From the NCBI GenBank assembly GCA_038229295.1, contig JBBROO010000056.1:1-15603 (forward strand): 15,603 bases of DNA, in the 5' to 3' direction. A model generated the notes under the pieces. The model was not told the DNA's origin. It did not search any database and saw only the letters and a program-made list of their open reading frames with translations. Origin of the DNA: JAJPGZ01 sp038229295 (lineage in GTDB: Bacteria; Verrucomicrobiota; Verrucomicrobiia; Chthoniobacterales; UBA10450). Made by a program: the position numbers and the translations under genes. Below, in pieces: positions 1 to 7,929 of this stretch (position 1 is its first letter; each line of letters starts with the position of its first letter).

Positions 1-319
1 CCGTTACTTTCTTTTCGCCCGTTATCTTTGCCGTCTTCAATAACTCGACCATCGGCGTCGATTGCGTGAAAACGCGATCGTCAAAAACGAAACTCGCCTT
101 CTTCTCTTTCCAACGCACGTTCACGACCGCTTCCGCGCGCGAGTTGTCTTTCTTCTGCGCGTCTTTCGCGATCGGCAGCGTGATTGTTTTGTCTACCTTC
201 AGCACTTGCGCCGAAGGGATCGTCATGAAAAAAACCAGAATGGTCAGAAGCACGTCGATCATCGGCGCGACCTGAAATTCAGGTTCGCCTGATTCTGCTC
301 CGCCTGCTCCCGATGCCAT
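1..319 (-). CDS. ExbD/TolR-family biopolymer transport protein (partial, C-terminus off left edge)
   Basis: I translated this from the minus strand; it starts at ATG 319-317 and stays open for 106 codons to the window edge. Residues about 16-34 read FQVAPMIDVLLTILVFFMT, the ExbD/TolR transmembrane segment with its conserved Asp after Pro (PMID), which in this family couples proton flow through the ExbB/TolQ pentamer to force across the periplasm. A charged periplasmic stretch follows (VDKTITLPIAKDAQKKD). The first 15 residues are Gly/Glu-rich and cytoplasmic. It is the last visible gene of the operon and starts 25 bases after the ExbB-like stop. No Shine-Dalgarno sequence is visible; the 25-base gap is almost entirely two copies of the dispersed TGTCGATCTT word. 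Which substrate system the motor serves (TonB-like, Tol-Pal-like or another) cannot be told from this fragment. Confidence 0.88.
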   Translation of the reverse strand, partial: MASGAGGAESGEPEFQVAPMIDVLLTILVFFMTIPSAQVLKVDKTITLPIAKDAQKKDNSRAEAVVNVRWKEKKASFVFDDRVFTQSTPMVELLKTAKITGEKKVT

Positions 320-320
320 A

Positions 321-346
321 TGTCGATCTTACGAGATGTCGATCTT
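321..346 (-). repeat. Tandem pair of the dispersed word between exbB-like stop and exbD-like start
   Basis: Read on the minus strand, two 16-base units stand in direct repeat: GTAAGATCGACATCTC then GTAAGATCGACATATG. The first unit includes the ExbB-like stop codon (TAA, 347-345) and the second runs into the ExbD-like ATG (319-317). The pair fills the whole gap between the genes, where a ribosome site would be expected. Confidence 0.9.
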
Positions 347-1178
347 ACTTCGGTTGCTCGGTGATTATTTTGCCGGTCTGCCCGGAACCGCTTGGTTGCA
401 CCAACCAATTCGGAATCGCCGCGTAAAGCTCTTCATCGCCGAGATGCACACCGACGAGCGATTCGTACGGCATCTTGCGAAACAATCGATTGATCACGTC
501 CTGGATGTGATGCAGCGACGCCGTCGCGCGGTTGCGCAAAAAATAAAACGCGCCGAACGCCGGGATGGCGATGATCAATCCGCTCGCCGTCGCCACCAGC
601 ACTTCGCCGATCGCCGCCGAAAGTCCCGAGGGATCGCCAATGCCGGACGCGCCAAGTTTGGCGAACGCCTTGATCATCCCCGTGACCGTGCCTAACAAGC
701 CGATCATCGGCGCGGTCACGCCGATGACAGACAAATAACTGATGTAGGTTTGCATCGACGAATTTTCTTTCGAGAGCTCGGACGTCATTCCTTCCTCTGC
801 CACGTCCTTGCCTTCGCCTAACAAACCGATGCCAACGCGCAATACATTGCTCAGCGGCGACGGATTTTCTTTGCAATACTTGTAGGCGCCGACGTAATCG
901 CCGTTCCGAAAAAGCGTCTTCACATTTTCCTCGTGCTCCGGCGGCGCGATCTTTTTCTGACTCGTGCGAATCACGCCGTCGCCGATAAGATAAAGCGTCG
1001 CGATCGAGCAAAGCGCGATGGGAAACATGACCCAGCCGCCTTCGCGAATTTGTTCCCACAAAGTTTTCGAGCGCACTGATTCGCCCGCGGGCGAAGGCGA
1101 TTGCGCGAACGCGCTCGTGGCTAAGATCGACATCGTGATGCACGCGAGGACCGCGGCGTAACCAAGTTTTCGTTTCAT
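345..1178 (-). CDS. ExbB/TolQ/MotA-family proton channel protein with signal peptide
   Basis: This 277-residue protein is the proton-channel half of an ExbB-ExbD type motor in the inner membrane. Residues 1-26 look like a cleavable signal peptide (ending TSAFAQS). One membrane segment follows at about 48-66 (WVMFPIALCSIATLYLIG), then a cytoplasmic domain rich in charged residues. Two further segments are the conserved family core: about 148-172 (VIGVTAPMIGLLGTVTGMI) and about 190-214 (IGEVLVATASGLIIAIPAF). An added N-terminal signal sequence before the first membrane helix is common in ExbB proteins of this type. The start ATG overlaps the TPR gene's stop as ATGA (positions 1178-1175), implying translational coupling. 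The stop codon overlaps a TGTCGATCTT copy, and another copy (1123-1132) lies in the signal-peptide coding region as Ser-Ile-Leu. Confidence 0.93.
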   Translation of the reverse strand: MKRKLGYAAVLACITMSILATSAFAQSPSPAGESVRSKTLWEQIREGGWVMFPIALCSIATLYLIGDGVIRTSQKKIAPPEHEENVKTLFRNGDYVGAYKYCKENPSPLSNVLRVGIGLLGEGKDVAEEGMTSELSKENSSMQTYISYLSVIGVTAPMIGLLGTVTGMIKAFAKLGASGIGDPSGLSAAIGEVLVATASGLIIAIPAFGAFYFLRNRATASLHHIQDVINRLFRKMPYESLVGVHLGDEELYAAIPNWLVQPSGSGQTGKIITEQPK

Positions 1179-2050
1179 AATTTTTTCAATTCCGTTTGCG
1201 CGACAGCCGCTTCCGCGGACTGCGGAAATGCCGCGATCAATTCATTGAACGACTTCTTTGCTCGATCGACATCGTCGAGCCGCCGATACGCCCGCCCGCT
1301 TCCGAGCAACGCCGCCGGCATAAATGTTTTCTCATCGTAATAAAAAACCGGCACGTGCAAATACGCCAGCAACGCATCATCGGCATTCTTTTGCGCAAGC
1401 AGCGCATCGCCTTTTCCGATCCACGCATTCGCCAGCGTCGCCGGATCGGTGCTGTCTTTGATCGCGGCATCACAAATCGCGACCGCCTTTTCGAAATCGC
1501 GTTTGCGCACGAGCGCGCCGACCAATCGCAATTGCGCCGCGCGCGCCGTCTCCGGATCGGTCACCGTTTTTTGAATCTCAGTCGCAAGCGCTTCCGCTTC
1601 GGCTTCGTGTTGTTGCGCGGCCAAGACTGAGACTTTCACCATCGCCGCCTGCGCCCACCAACTTCCTGGCACTTCTTTGAACGCGGCGTAATAACCAACG
1701 ACCCCTTCGATTTCCGCCCGCGCTTTGTCGGGCTGACCTTGCGCCAAAAGATCGGACGCGGTTTTCAATCCGCGCGGCTCCGGAAATTCAATCTTCGCGA
1801 TCTGCGCGACATGATAACCAACCTCGCCGCTGCCGGAACCGACCTGAACTTTACCGAGAACCATCTCGCCATCGCGGCGAACACCGAGCGTGTCGATCTT
1901 CTGTCCCGTTTTCAGCAGGATCGATTGCGCCGAACTGTCGATCACGAGCACGAGCATGAGCATGAGCATGAGCATGAGGAACACGCTCTGCATTGGACGT
2001 TGAGCGTTGGACGTTGGACGTTGAGCGTTTTCTGCTTGTCGATCTTTCAT
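1175..2050 (-). CDS. Secreted TPR-like protein, 291 residues, of the ExbB/ExbD operon
   Basis: The first 42 residues form an unusual signal peptide: a polar section NAQRPTSNAQRP, then a hydrophobic core of alternating Leu-Met and Leu-Val (residues about 25-36), ending near DSSAQS. The section after it (about 43-85) is predicted beta-rich (ILLKTGQKIDTLGVRRDG...). From about 95 to the end the sequence is alpha-helical with TPR-like pairs, such as AWIGKGDALLAQKNADDALLA and ALLGSGRAYRRLDDVDRAK. TPR proteins of this sort sit in the periplasm and scaffold partners; beside ExbB/ExbD an accessory role in the energised complex is likely, but this is inference. The start ATG overlaps the stop of the 950-residue TPR gene (ATGA, 2050-2047), with AAGG just upstream inside that gene. 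Both unusual parts of the signal peptide derive from DNA repeats (see separate entries). Confidence 0.82.
   Translation of the reverse strand: MKDRQAENAQRPTSNAQRPMQSVFLMLMLMLMLVLVIDSSAQSILLKTGQKIDTLGVRRDGEMVLGKVQVGSGSGEVGYHVAQIAKIEFPEPRGLKTASDLLAQGQPDKARAEIEGVVGYYAAFKEVPGSWWAQAAMVKVSVLAAQQHEAEAEALATEIQKTVTDPETARAAQLRLVGALVRKRDFEKAVAICDAAIKDSTDPATLANAWIGKGDALLAQKNADDALLAYLHVPVFYYDEKTFMPAALLGSGRAYRRLDDVDRAKKSFNELIAAFPQSAEAAVAQTELKKL
1943..1978 (-). repeat. Hexanucleotide tandem repeat (CAYGAG) x6 in signal-peptide coding region
   Basis: Two CACGAG units followed by four CATGAG units on the plus strand. On the coding minus strand these read CTCATG four times and CTCGTG twice, i.e. Leu-Met and Leu-Val pairs forming the hydrophobic core of the 291-residue TPR protein's signal peptide. 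The purity of the four CATGAG units suggests recent slippage expansion; any gain or loss of a unit keeps the frame. Confidence 0.93.
1993..2029. repeat. Dispersed TTGGACGTTGAGCG-type repeat
   Basis: The stretch is built of TTGGACGTTGAGCG (1993-2006) and a variant with an extra GGACGTT (2007-2027). It codes for NAQRPTSNAQRP on the minus strand. Sequences reading as TSNVQRPTSN or the like are, to my recollection, a common interspersed repeat in Verrucomicrobiota and Planctomycetota genomes; that match is from memory, not a search. Confidence 0.7.
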
Positions 2051-4899
2051 CCTTGTTGCCCCATCGCCTCCAATCGTCTCCGCGCTTCCGCTGCTTCGGC
2101 GAAGCCGGCCAGTTTTTCGTTGCGCAGAAGTTCGCGATACGTATTCGCCGCTTCCTCCTTCTGGCCGAGCTTCTCAAAACTTTCGCCGCTGCGAATGTAG
2201 GCTTTCGCCACCCATGGCAGAAATTTCTGGTAGCCCACGTAGACGCGTTGGTAATACGCGTTCGCCTCCGCCCAGCGTTGCCGTTTGGCTTCGATCTCCC
2301 CTAACGAAAACACGCTGAACGCGGTCGATTCGCCGCGCCACTCGCGCACCGACGCCACCTGCTCGAAGATCTTCTTGGCGTCGTCGAGCTTGTCCATCGC
2401 CAGCAAAGTTTTCCCTTTCCCGACCGTCAGCTCTTTGAGTTTCTGCTGCGCCGCGATCTTCTCGGTCCCATCCGTGAAATAACGGAGCGCACTTTTCAGA
2501 TCGTTTTTCTGAAGCGCGATTTCGCCGAGGCCGTTGTAAGCAAAATCGAGATTCTCGCTCTTCGGATATTCGTCCAGGAGCTGCTGGTAAAACTTAGCGG
2601 CTTGATCCGGTTTCTTTTGCGCCAGCAAATAATCACCGGCCCGGCCTAACAACACCGGACTTAAGTCGTCCGCCTTCGTTTCGGCAATCTTCGAAATGTT
2701 CTTTTCTTCTTCGGCCGGCTGTTTGCGCAGGCGCGCTAGCTCCGCTTTGGCGAAAAGCACGCGCGCTTTCGCAGTCGCGCTTTGATCTTGTTCCGCACTG
2801 CCGAGTAAGCCGTCGAGTTCCGCGCCGGGGTCAACCTCAGGTGTAGATGTCGATCTTGCGGCGTCATCACCAGATTCCTCGACCGGTTTTTTCTTCTTCA
2901 CGCAAAGCTGCGCGACTTGTGTGAGCAACAGCTCGACTGCTTCGCGTTTCGGATCGTCGATATATTTTTTGATCGTGTCCGCGGAAATTTTCTTGGCCTC
3001 ATCGATTTTCCCATCGTGCGCTTTCGCTTTGCCGATCCAATACAGCGCCGAGATCGCCGTCGGATTATCCGGCTTCTCCTGAATGAATTCGTTAAACAAA
3101 TCCGCGACTTTGTCCCATTCGCCGCGCTTCTGCAGAAGTTTGCTCGCCGCGAAGAGCGAGTAGTTCACCACTTCGTCGGTCGTCGCGATCTTATATGAGC
3201 GAACGTAAATCGGGATGGCTTCGTTCTCGCGATTGCTCGCGCCGTATGCGTCGGCCAACAGCGCGAGCACTTCGCCGAGTTGTTTGTTGCCGGTGAATTC
3301 GCGTTCCCAATCTTTGCATGCGGAGATGACTTCGTCGTAAAGCGACGCTGCGTATTTGCAGACAACGATGCGATACTTGGCATCGCTGACGTATTGGCCA
3401 TGCGGATATTTTTTTAGGTAATCCTGCAGGCCATTGAGCGCGTCCTGATATTTCCCGGCGAATAACGCGGTCAGCGCCAGCCGGTAATTTACGTCTTCGA
3501 CATTCTGTCCTTTCGGAAATTCGCTCAGATACTTTTTGTATTCGGCTGTCGCTTCGTCGTGCTTTCCGGCCATAAACTTGGCGTTGCCTAACAAATAGCG
3601 CATCTGCTCGCGGAAATTGCTTTTCGGCTGCGTCTCGAGCATGCGGCCGAAATACGTTTCGGCGGCGCGCGGATCGTTCGCCTGCAATGCGACCACGCCG
3701 AGCATGTAGCCGACCGTGTCCGCATTGGGGCCGGTTTTGAAATCGCGCAGATATTCTTCGCAGCGCGCTTCGGCTTTCGCCGGTTGATTCACATCCGCGA
3801 GCGCGACGATCAATCCAAACAACGCCGGCTCGCGCTCCGGAATTTTCGGGAAGCGATCGATGATCTCCTGATACACGATGACGCTTTCCCATTTGCGATC
3901 GACTTCGTAAAACGACCGCGCCATGCGGATGTAAATGGCGGGCGTGATCGTCGGGAGCTTTTGGAATTCTTCCAGCAGTTTCTGCGTGCGTGCGATGTCG
4001 ATCTTGAGTTGGTTGTTGGTCGCCGCGATCTGGGCGAACTGCGAAGGATCGAGTCGCGCCGCGGCGAGATTTTCGTCCATCGCGCGTTGCATCGAAGCGA
4101 TGCGTTCGGTTTGCAGCTTAACGATCTGCTCCCGCGGATAAGCCGCGCGGTAACATTCGAGCGCATCCGCGTAAGCTTTCTTGCCGTAGAGTTGGTCGCC
4201 TAACTCCACTGTCATCGAGTTCAACTCGACGATGTTTTCCACCAGCGCGATGCGCTCGTGCATTTTTTTGATGAGCATGATCGTCTTGACCGAATCATTT
4301 TTCTGCGAGTAAAGCTGCGCCAGCAACATCGCGCCGCGCACCGACATCGCCGTTTTTAATTCGCCGCCGGCGATTTTCTCCAAGGTCGAGATTGCATTGT
4401 CGATCTTGCCCGCTTCTTTGCTCGCGGTGCCGCCAAAGAAAAGCGCTTGCTCGCGAAAGCGCGGATCTTTCTCGAGCCCGGCGAATTGATTCGCCGCTTC
4501 CGCAAAATTCTTCCCGAGCAAACTCGCTTGCGCCATGGCGAACGCGACCTCGCTCGCGTGCGTGCCGTTTGGAAATTTCGTTTGATACGTTTTGAATGCC
4601 GCGACGGCTTTGGAATAATTGCCAGCGTTGAAATAAGCGGAGCCGACTGTGAAAAACGCGGGCTCGAGTTGCGGAGCGAACTCCGCTTTGAGCAACATCG
4701 CTTCGAGATCGGACGCGGCCTTGGCATAATCGCCGGCCTGAAATTCGGCCATGCCTTGGTTGTAAAGTTGCGCAAGCTCCGGCGGATTTTCACCAGTGCT
4801 CGGCGAACTTTGTTGCGCGAACGCGGCGGCCGAAACGAGGAGGCACGCTGCAATGATCCCTCCGGTCACGAAGACAACGCGGCTCGGACGAAACAGCAT
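2047..4899 (-). CDS. Large periplasmic tetratricopeptide-repeat protein, 950 residues
   Basis: A signal peptide occupies residues 1-28 (hydrophobic run from about 8, ending SAAAFAQQ). The remainder is almost wholly TPR-like helical hairpins with the family pattern of small residues and Ala-Tyr/Phe positions, for example LYNQGMAEFQAGDYAKAASDL, AFFTVGSAYFNAGNYSKAV, RYLLGNAKFMAGKHDEA, YRLALTALFAGKYQDAL and YNGLGEIALQKNDLKSALRYF. I estimate well over a dozen repeats. Many resemble the TolA-binding CpoB/YbgF or BamD (YfiO) subtype, in which hairpins are followed by ...YPKS or FPKG. A linker at about 680-700 is rich in Ser, Glu and Asp and holds a TGTCGATCTT copy. It probably scaffolds an envelope complex with the ExbB/ExbD motor; its partners are unknown. 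It follows the protease gene by only 38 bases, so co-transcription is likely. Confidence 0.88.
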   Translation of the reverse strand: MLFRPSRVVFVTGGIIAACLLVSAAAFAQQSSPSTGENPPELAQLYNQGMAEFQAGDYAKAASDLEAMLLKAEFAPQLEPAFFTVGSAYFNAGNYSKAVAAFKTYQTKFPNGTHASEVAFAMAQASLLGKNFAEAANQFAGLEKDPRFREQALFFGGTASKEAGKIDNAISTLEKIAGGELKTAMSVRGAMLLAQLYSQKNDSVKTIMLIKKMHERIALVENIVELNSMTVELGDQLYGKKAYADALECYRAAYPREQIVKLQTERIASMQRAMDENLAAARLDPSQFAQIAATNNQLKIDIARTQKLLEEFQKLPTITPAIYIRMARSFYEVDRKWESVIVYQEIIDRFPKIPEREPALFGLIVALADVNQPAKAEARCEEYLRDFKTGPNADTVGYMLGVVALQANDPRAAETYFGRMLETQPKSNFREQMRYLLGNAKFMAGKHDEATAEYKKYLSEFPKGQNVEDVNYRLALTALFAGKYQDALNGLQDYLKKYPHGQYVSDAKYRIVVCKYAASLYDEVISACKDWEREFTGNKQLGEVLALLADAYGASNRENEAIPIYVRSYKIATTDEVVNYSLFAASKLLQKRGEWDKVADLFNEFIQEKPDNPTAISALYWIGKAKAHDGKIDEAKKISADTIKKYIDDPKREAVELLLTQVAQLCVKKKKPVEESGDDAARSTSTPEVDPGAELDGLLGSAEQDQSATAKARVLFAKAELARLRKQPAEEEKNISKIAETKADDLSPVLLGRAGDYLLAQKKPDQAAKFYQQLLDEYPKSENLDFAYNGLGEIALQKNDLKSALRYFTDGTEKIAAQQKLKELTVGKGKTLLAMDKLDDAKKIFEQVASVREWRGESTAFSVFSLGEIEAKRQRWAEANAYYQRVYVGYQKFLPWVAKAYIRSGESFEKLGQKEEAANTYRELLRNEKLAGFAEAAEARRRLEAMGQQG

Positions 4900-4937
4900 C
4901 CGAAGATAGTAATCAGCCGGCGCTGACTTGAAAAGCG

Positions 4938-7136
4938 CTACTGATGAACGCTCGCGGTCTTTGGGCCGCGGGAAAGATCGACAAGGTCCTTCAGAATGTT
5001 CAGCGCTTCGTCGCGCTCGGGATCGAGCGCCGGTTCTTTGGTGTCATCCTGGCCCGCCACCAAATCCGAATCCGAATCCGCGTCGCCCGCCGCTTCCGGC
5101 GCGACCTTGGTGGAAACGCCTTTTGCTTTCGCCTGCGCCAATTTCCCCGGGAACATGATCAATTGCAGATTCGGTTTGTCGACCGAATCGAGCGTGAGCC
5201 GATAAACGCGTGGCTCCTCTTCATGATGCGCCAAGCGTTCTTTCGAGCGCACTTCCTTCCGCACTTTGTCTTCTTCGAGCTCCTTGTGCCGCACATCTTC
5301 GTTCAACGAAATCCGATTTTCGTCGAGCTTGTGGCGCAAGCGTTCCATGTCTTCCATGACGTAATGAAACTCCTGATTGGCCTGCACCCGCTCGCTCGAA
5401 CGCCGCTTCAACTCGTCGATGAAGAGAGAATGCGAATCCGACCACTTCGTATATTTCGCTTTCGGAACTTCGTCGTATCCGAGACAATTCTTCAATGCGC
5501 CTTCGCCGTATTCCGGCAAATCCGTCAGGCTGGGCAGCACCACATCGGATGCGACACCGTGCAGCTGCGTTGAACCGCCGGCGACGCGATAAAATTTCTG
5601 AATGGTTAACTTGAGCGCGCCATCCTCTTGCGACCGGCTTCCGAGTAATGAGGTGAATCGCCCGATCTCAAGAATGGTTTGCACCGTGCCTTTACCGAAA
5701 GTGTTTTTGTCGCCCACGATGACGGCGCGTCCATAATCCTGCAGGGCCGCCGCAAAAATTTCGCTGGCGGATGCGCTTTGCCGACTCGTTAGGACGGCGA
5801 GCGGGCCCGCGTAAGCGATGCCGGGATCCGGATCAGTCGAAGTAACAATGTTCCCGTTCGAACCCTTCGTCTGCACGATCGGCCCCGATTTCAAAAACAA
5901 TCCCGTCAGCGAAATCGCTTCCTCGAGCGAACCGCCACCATTACGGCGAAGATCGACAACGAGACCTCCGATGTTTTCCTTCTTCAACCGCTTCAGCAAC
6001 GCCAGCACATCGCGCGTCGTGCTTTTCTGATGCCGATCCATGTCGGCGTAAAACGATGGCAACGTCAGCCAGCCCAGTTTCACCTGCTCGCCGTTCTCGT
6101 CCTTCTTAATGATGATGTCAGCGCGCGCTTCCTGGTCCTTCAACTTAATTTCGTCGCGCACAATATCGACATTCTTGCGCTTGGAGGGATCGGTCGCGTC
6201 GCCCGGAATCGCGAGCAGACGCACACGCGTCCCCTTTTTCCCGCGAATCATCTCGACCACTTTGTCGAGCCGCATATCGCGAACATCGACATATTCACTC
6301 TGTCCTTGCGCCACCGCCGTAATGCGGTCGCCCACTTTCAATCGTCCATCCACTTGCGCCGGCCCGCCCACCACCAAGCTCTCGATTTTGGCGTAGCCAT
6401 CTTCCGTGCGCAGCATCGCGCCGATGCCGACGAGCGAGAGGCCCATGTTAATGCTAAAATTTTTCAGGTCCGATTTGCTGAGATATTCGGAGTGCGGGTC
6501 GTAGCTTTGCGCGAGCGCATCGAGAAAAAGTTTCATCTGCTCTTCCTTGTCTTCCTCATGCACCGTGCGCGCGAGGCGATCGTAACGCCGCGCCACCAAT
6601 TGCGGCCCGGGTTCGATCGGATGCTCGCTCAAATGCTCCTGCAATAACTCACTCGCGATGCGTCCCCGCCAAAGTTGATCGGCCTCATCCATATCTTTCG
6701 GCCAGGGCGCTTTTTCCCGACGCAACTCCACCGACGCATCGCTTTTGAAATCCATCGGCTGTTTCAGCAGCTCTTTGATTTTCGCAACGCGCTCATCGAC
6801 GCGCTTCGTATAAAGTCCGTAAACCTCGTAGGCCGGTTTCAGATTGCCTAACAAAACGTCGTCATCGATCGACGTCCCATATTTCGCGGTCAATGCATCG
6901 ACATCCTGCTGCGTGAAAAAGAGGTGACTGAAATCGAGCAACTCGAGATACGTCTTCAGAAATTTGCGCGAGACATCATCGTTCAGCGGTTGATGCGTGT
7001 AATGGCCTTCTTCCAGAAGCCGGCCCACCGAAACACAAATCTGTTCCGCGTCCGATTTGGCAAACGCCGGCTGAATGGCGAACGGCGCGGTCGCAATGAC
7101 CGCCAAAGTGACGAGCGAATACAATCGAGGCTTCAT
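4938..7136 (-). CDS. prc: Tail-specific (carboxyl-terminal processing) protease, Prc/Tsp-like, family S41
   Basis: This periplasmic serine protease, 732 residues from my start, would degrade or trim proteins from their C-termini. From ATG 7136 the protein begins MKPRLYSLVTLAVIATAPFAI, a clear signal peptide ending AFA. The frame stays open 150 bases further upstream (to 7286), but that extension is unlike a signal peptide and has no good ribosome site, so I rejected it. In order: N-terminal helical domain, PDZ domain about 225-310 (VGIGAMLRTEDGYAKI), then the protease core. The box SASASEIFAAALQDYGRA gives the catalytic Ser (456), and FGKGTVQ gives Lys 482 and Gln 486, matching the E. coli Prc arrangement. 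A charged coiled section and the usual Prc C-terminal domain (VYRLTLDSVDKPNLQL) follow; the last 40 residues are acidic. E. coli Prc is slightly shorter. It heads the envelope operon. Confidence 0.92.
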   Translation of the reverse strand: MKPRLYSLVTLAVIATAPFAIQPAFAKSDAEQICVSVGRLLEEGHYTHQPLNDDVSRKFLKTYLELLDFSHLFFTQQDVDALTAKYGTSIDDDVLLGNLKPAYEVYGLYTKRVDERVAKIKELLKQPMDFKSDASVELRREKAPWPKDMDEADQLWRGRIASELLQEHLSEHPIEPGPQLVARRYDRLARTVHEEDKEEQMKLFLDALAQSYDPHSEYLSKSDLKNFSINMGLSLVGIGAMLRTEDGYAKIESLVVGGPAQVDGRLKVGDRITAVAQGQSEYVDVRDMRLDKVVEMIRGKKGTRVRLLAIPGDATDPSKRKNVDIVRDEIKLKDQEARADIIIKKDENGEQVKLGWLTLPSFYADMDRHQKSTTRDVLALLKRLKKENIGGLVVDLRRNGGGSLEEAISLTGLFLKSGPIVQTKGSNGNIVTSTDPDPGIAYAGPLAVLTSRQSASASEIFAAALQDYGRAVIVGDKNTFGKGTVQTILEIGRFTSLLGSRSQEDGALKLTIQKFYRVAGGSTQLHGVASDVVLPSLTDLPEYGEGALKNCLGYDEVPKAKYTKWSDSHSLFIDELKRRSSERVQANQEFHYVMEDMERLRHKLDENRISLNEDVRHKELEEDKVRKEVRSKERLAHHEEEPRVYRLTLDSVDKPNLQLIMFPGKLAQAKAKGVSTKVAPEAAGDADSDSDLVAGQDDTKEPALDPERDEALNILKDLVDLSRGPKTASVHQ

Positions 7137-7311
7137 TCCAGGGAAAAAAGGTTTCCCACCCTCGCAGACATCGTTGTTAAAGGCAAGAAACGCCCGGCGT
7201 AAGATCGACATGTAGGGAGGTGAGACACTCGGCGCGGCGTAACATTCAAAAATTACGGATTGCGCGGTTTTACCTGCAGCTTCCATTCCAGCGCGCTTAT
7301 TATAAGAGAGG

Positions 7312-7926
7312 ATGACTTACGAGAGCTTTTGCGGCGGTATTTTCGAAACGAATTGCTATCTCCTGCACGCGCCAGAAGGCGCCATTCTCTTCGACGCGCC
7401 CGACGGCGTTTGCGGCTGGCTCGAGCAACAAGATGTCGATCTAAAGTTGCTCTTGCTCACTCACGGCCACATCGATCACGTCCAAGACGTTGCCAAAATT
7501 AAACGCCGCTTCAATTGTCCGATCGGTTGCAGCGCTGAAACCAAGCCGATGATTTCGGATCGCGATTTCTTTCGCAACTTCGGTTTCGAATTTGAAATCG
7601 AGCCGGTCGAACCGGACTTCATCATCGCCGAAACACCATCGCGAAATTTTCTCGGAGCTGAAATGCAAGTGCTCGAAGTCCCGGGACATTGTCCAGGAAG
7701 CCTTTGCTTCTTCTCGCGCAAAGACGAATTGCTCGTTGGCGGCGATGTCCTTTTCGCCGGCGGCGTCGGCCGCTGGGATCTCCCAGGTGGAGATGTCGAT
7801 CTTTTATTCGGCGGTATCCGGCAAAAACTTTATCCGTTAGGCGACAACGTCACCGTTCTTCCCGGCCACGGCCCGCCCACCAAAATCGGAACGGAACGCA
7901 AAACCAATCCGTTTGTGCCCGGCTAA
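7312..7926 (+). CDS. Metallo-beta-lactamase-fold hydrolase, glyoxalase II-like (YcbL type)
   Basis: A 204-residue cytoplasmic protein of the MBL superfamily. The metal-binding signature THGHIDH is at residues 50-56, with further ligands His126 (PGHCPGS), Asp145 (GGDVLF) and His186 (PGHGP). The run GVGRWDLPGGD (151-161) and the ending ERKTNPFV are typical of the short single-domain glyoxalase II/YcbL branch, which hydrolyses thioesters such as S-lactoylglutathione or related compounds. The substrate here is not proven, and the longer C-terminal domain of true GloB is absent. The start ATG follows AAGAGAGG with almost no spacing, so the start is likely but not certain. It is divergent from the protease operon across a 175-base gap, and its stop lies 3 bases from the stop of the convergent His-rich gene. 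One exact and one near-exact copy of the TGTCGATCTT word code for Val-Asp-Leu in it. Confidence 0.9.
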   Translation: MTYESFCGGIFETNCYLLHAPEGAILFDAPDGVCGWLEQQDVDLKLLLLTHGHIDHVQDVAKIKRRFNCPIGCSAETKPMISDRDFFRNFGFEFEIEPVEPDFIIAETPSRNFLGAEMQVLEVPGHCPGSLCFFSRKDELLVGGDVLFAGGVGRWDLPGGDVDLLFGGIRQKLYPLGDNVTVLPGHGPPTKIGTERKTNPFVPG

Positions 7927-7929
7927 GAA

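Noticed and set aside
433..1143. A 236-codon minus-strand frame overlapping the ExbB-like gene
   Set aside because: It is a shifted reading of the same strand with a very Arg-rich product; the ExbB frame has the membrane helices.
6030..6647. A 205-codon plus-strand open frame opposite the protease
   Set aside because: It mirrors the PDZ/protease-core coding region, has no ribosome site and shows no family motif.
7137..7286. Upstream extension of the protease to ATG 7286 or 7211
   Set aside because: The added residues do not form a signal peptide, neither start has a ribosome site, and starting at 7136 gives a clean signal sequence.
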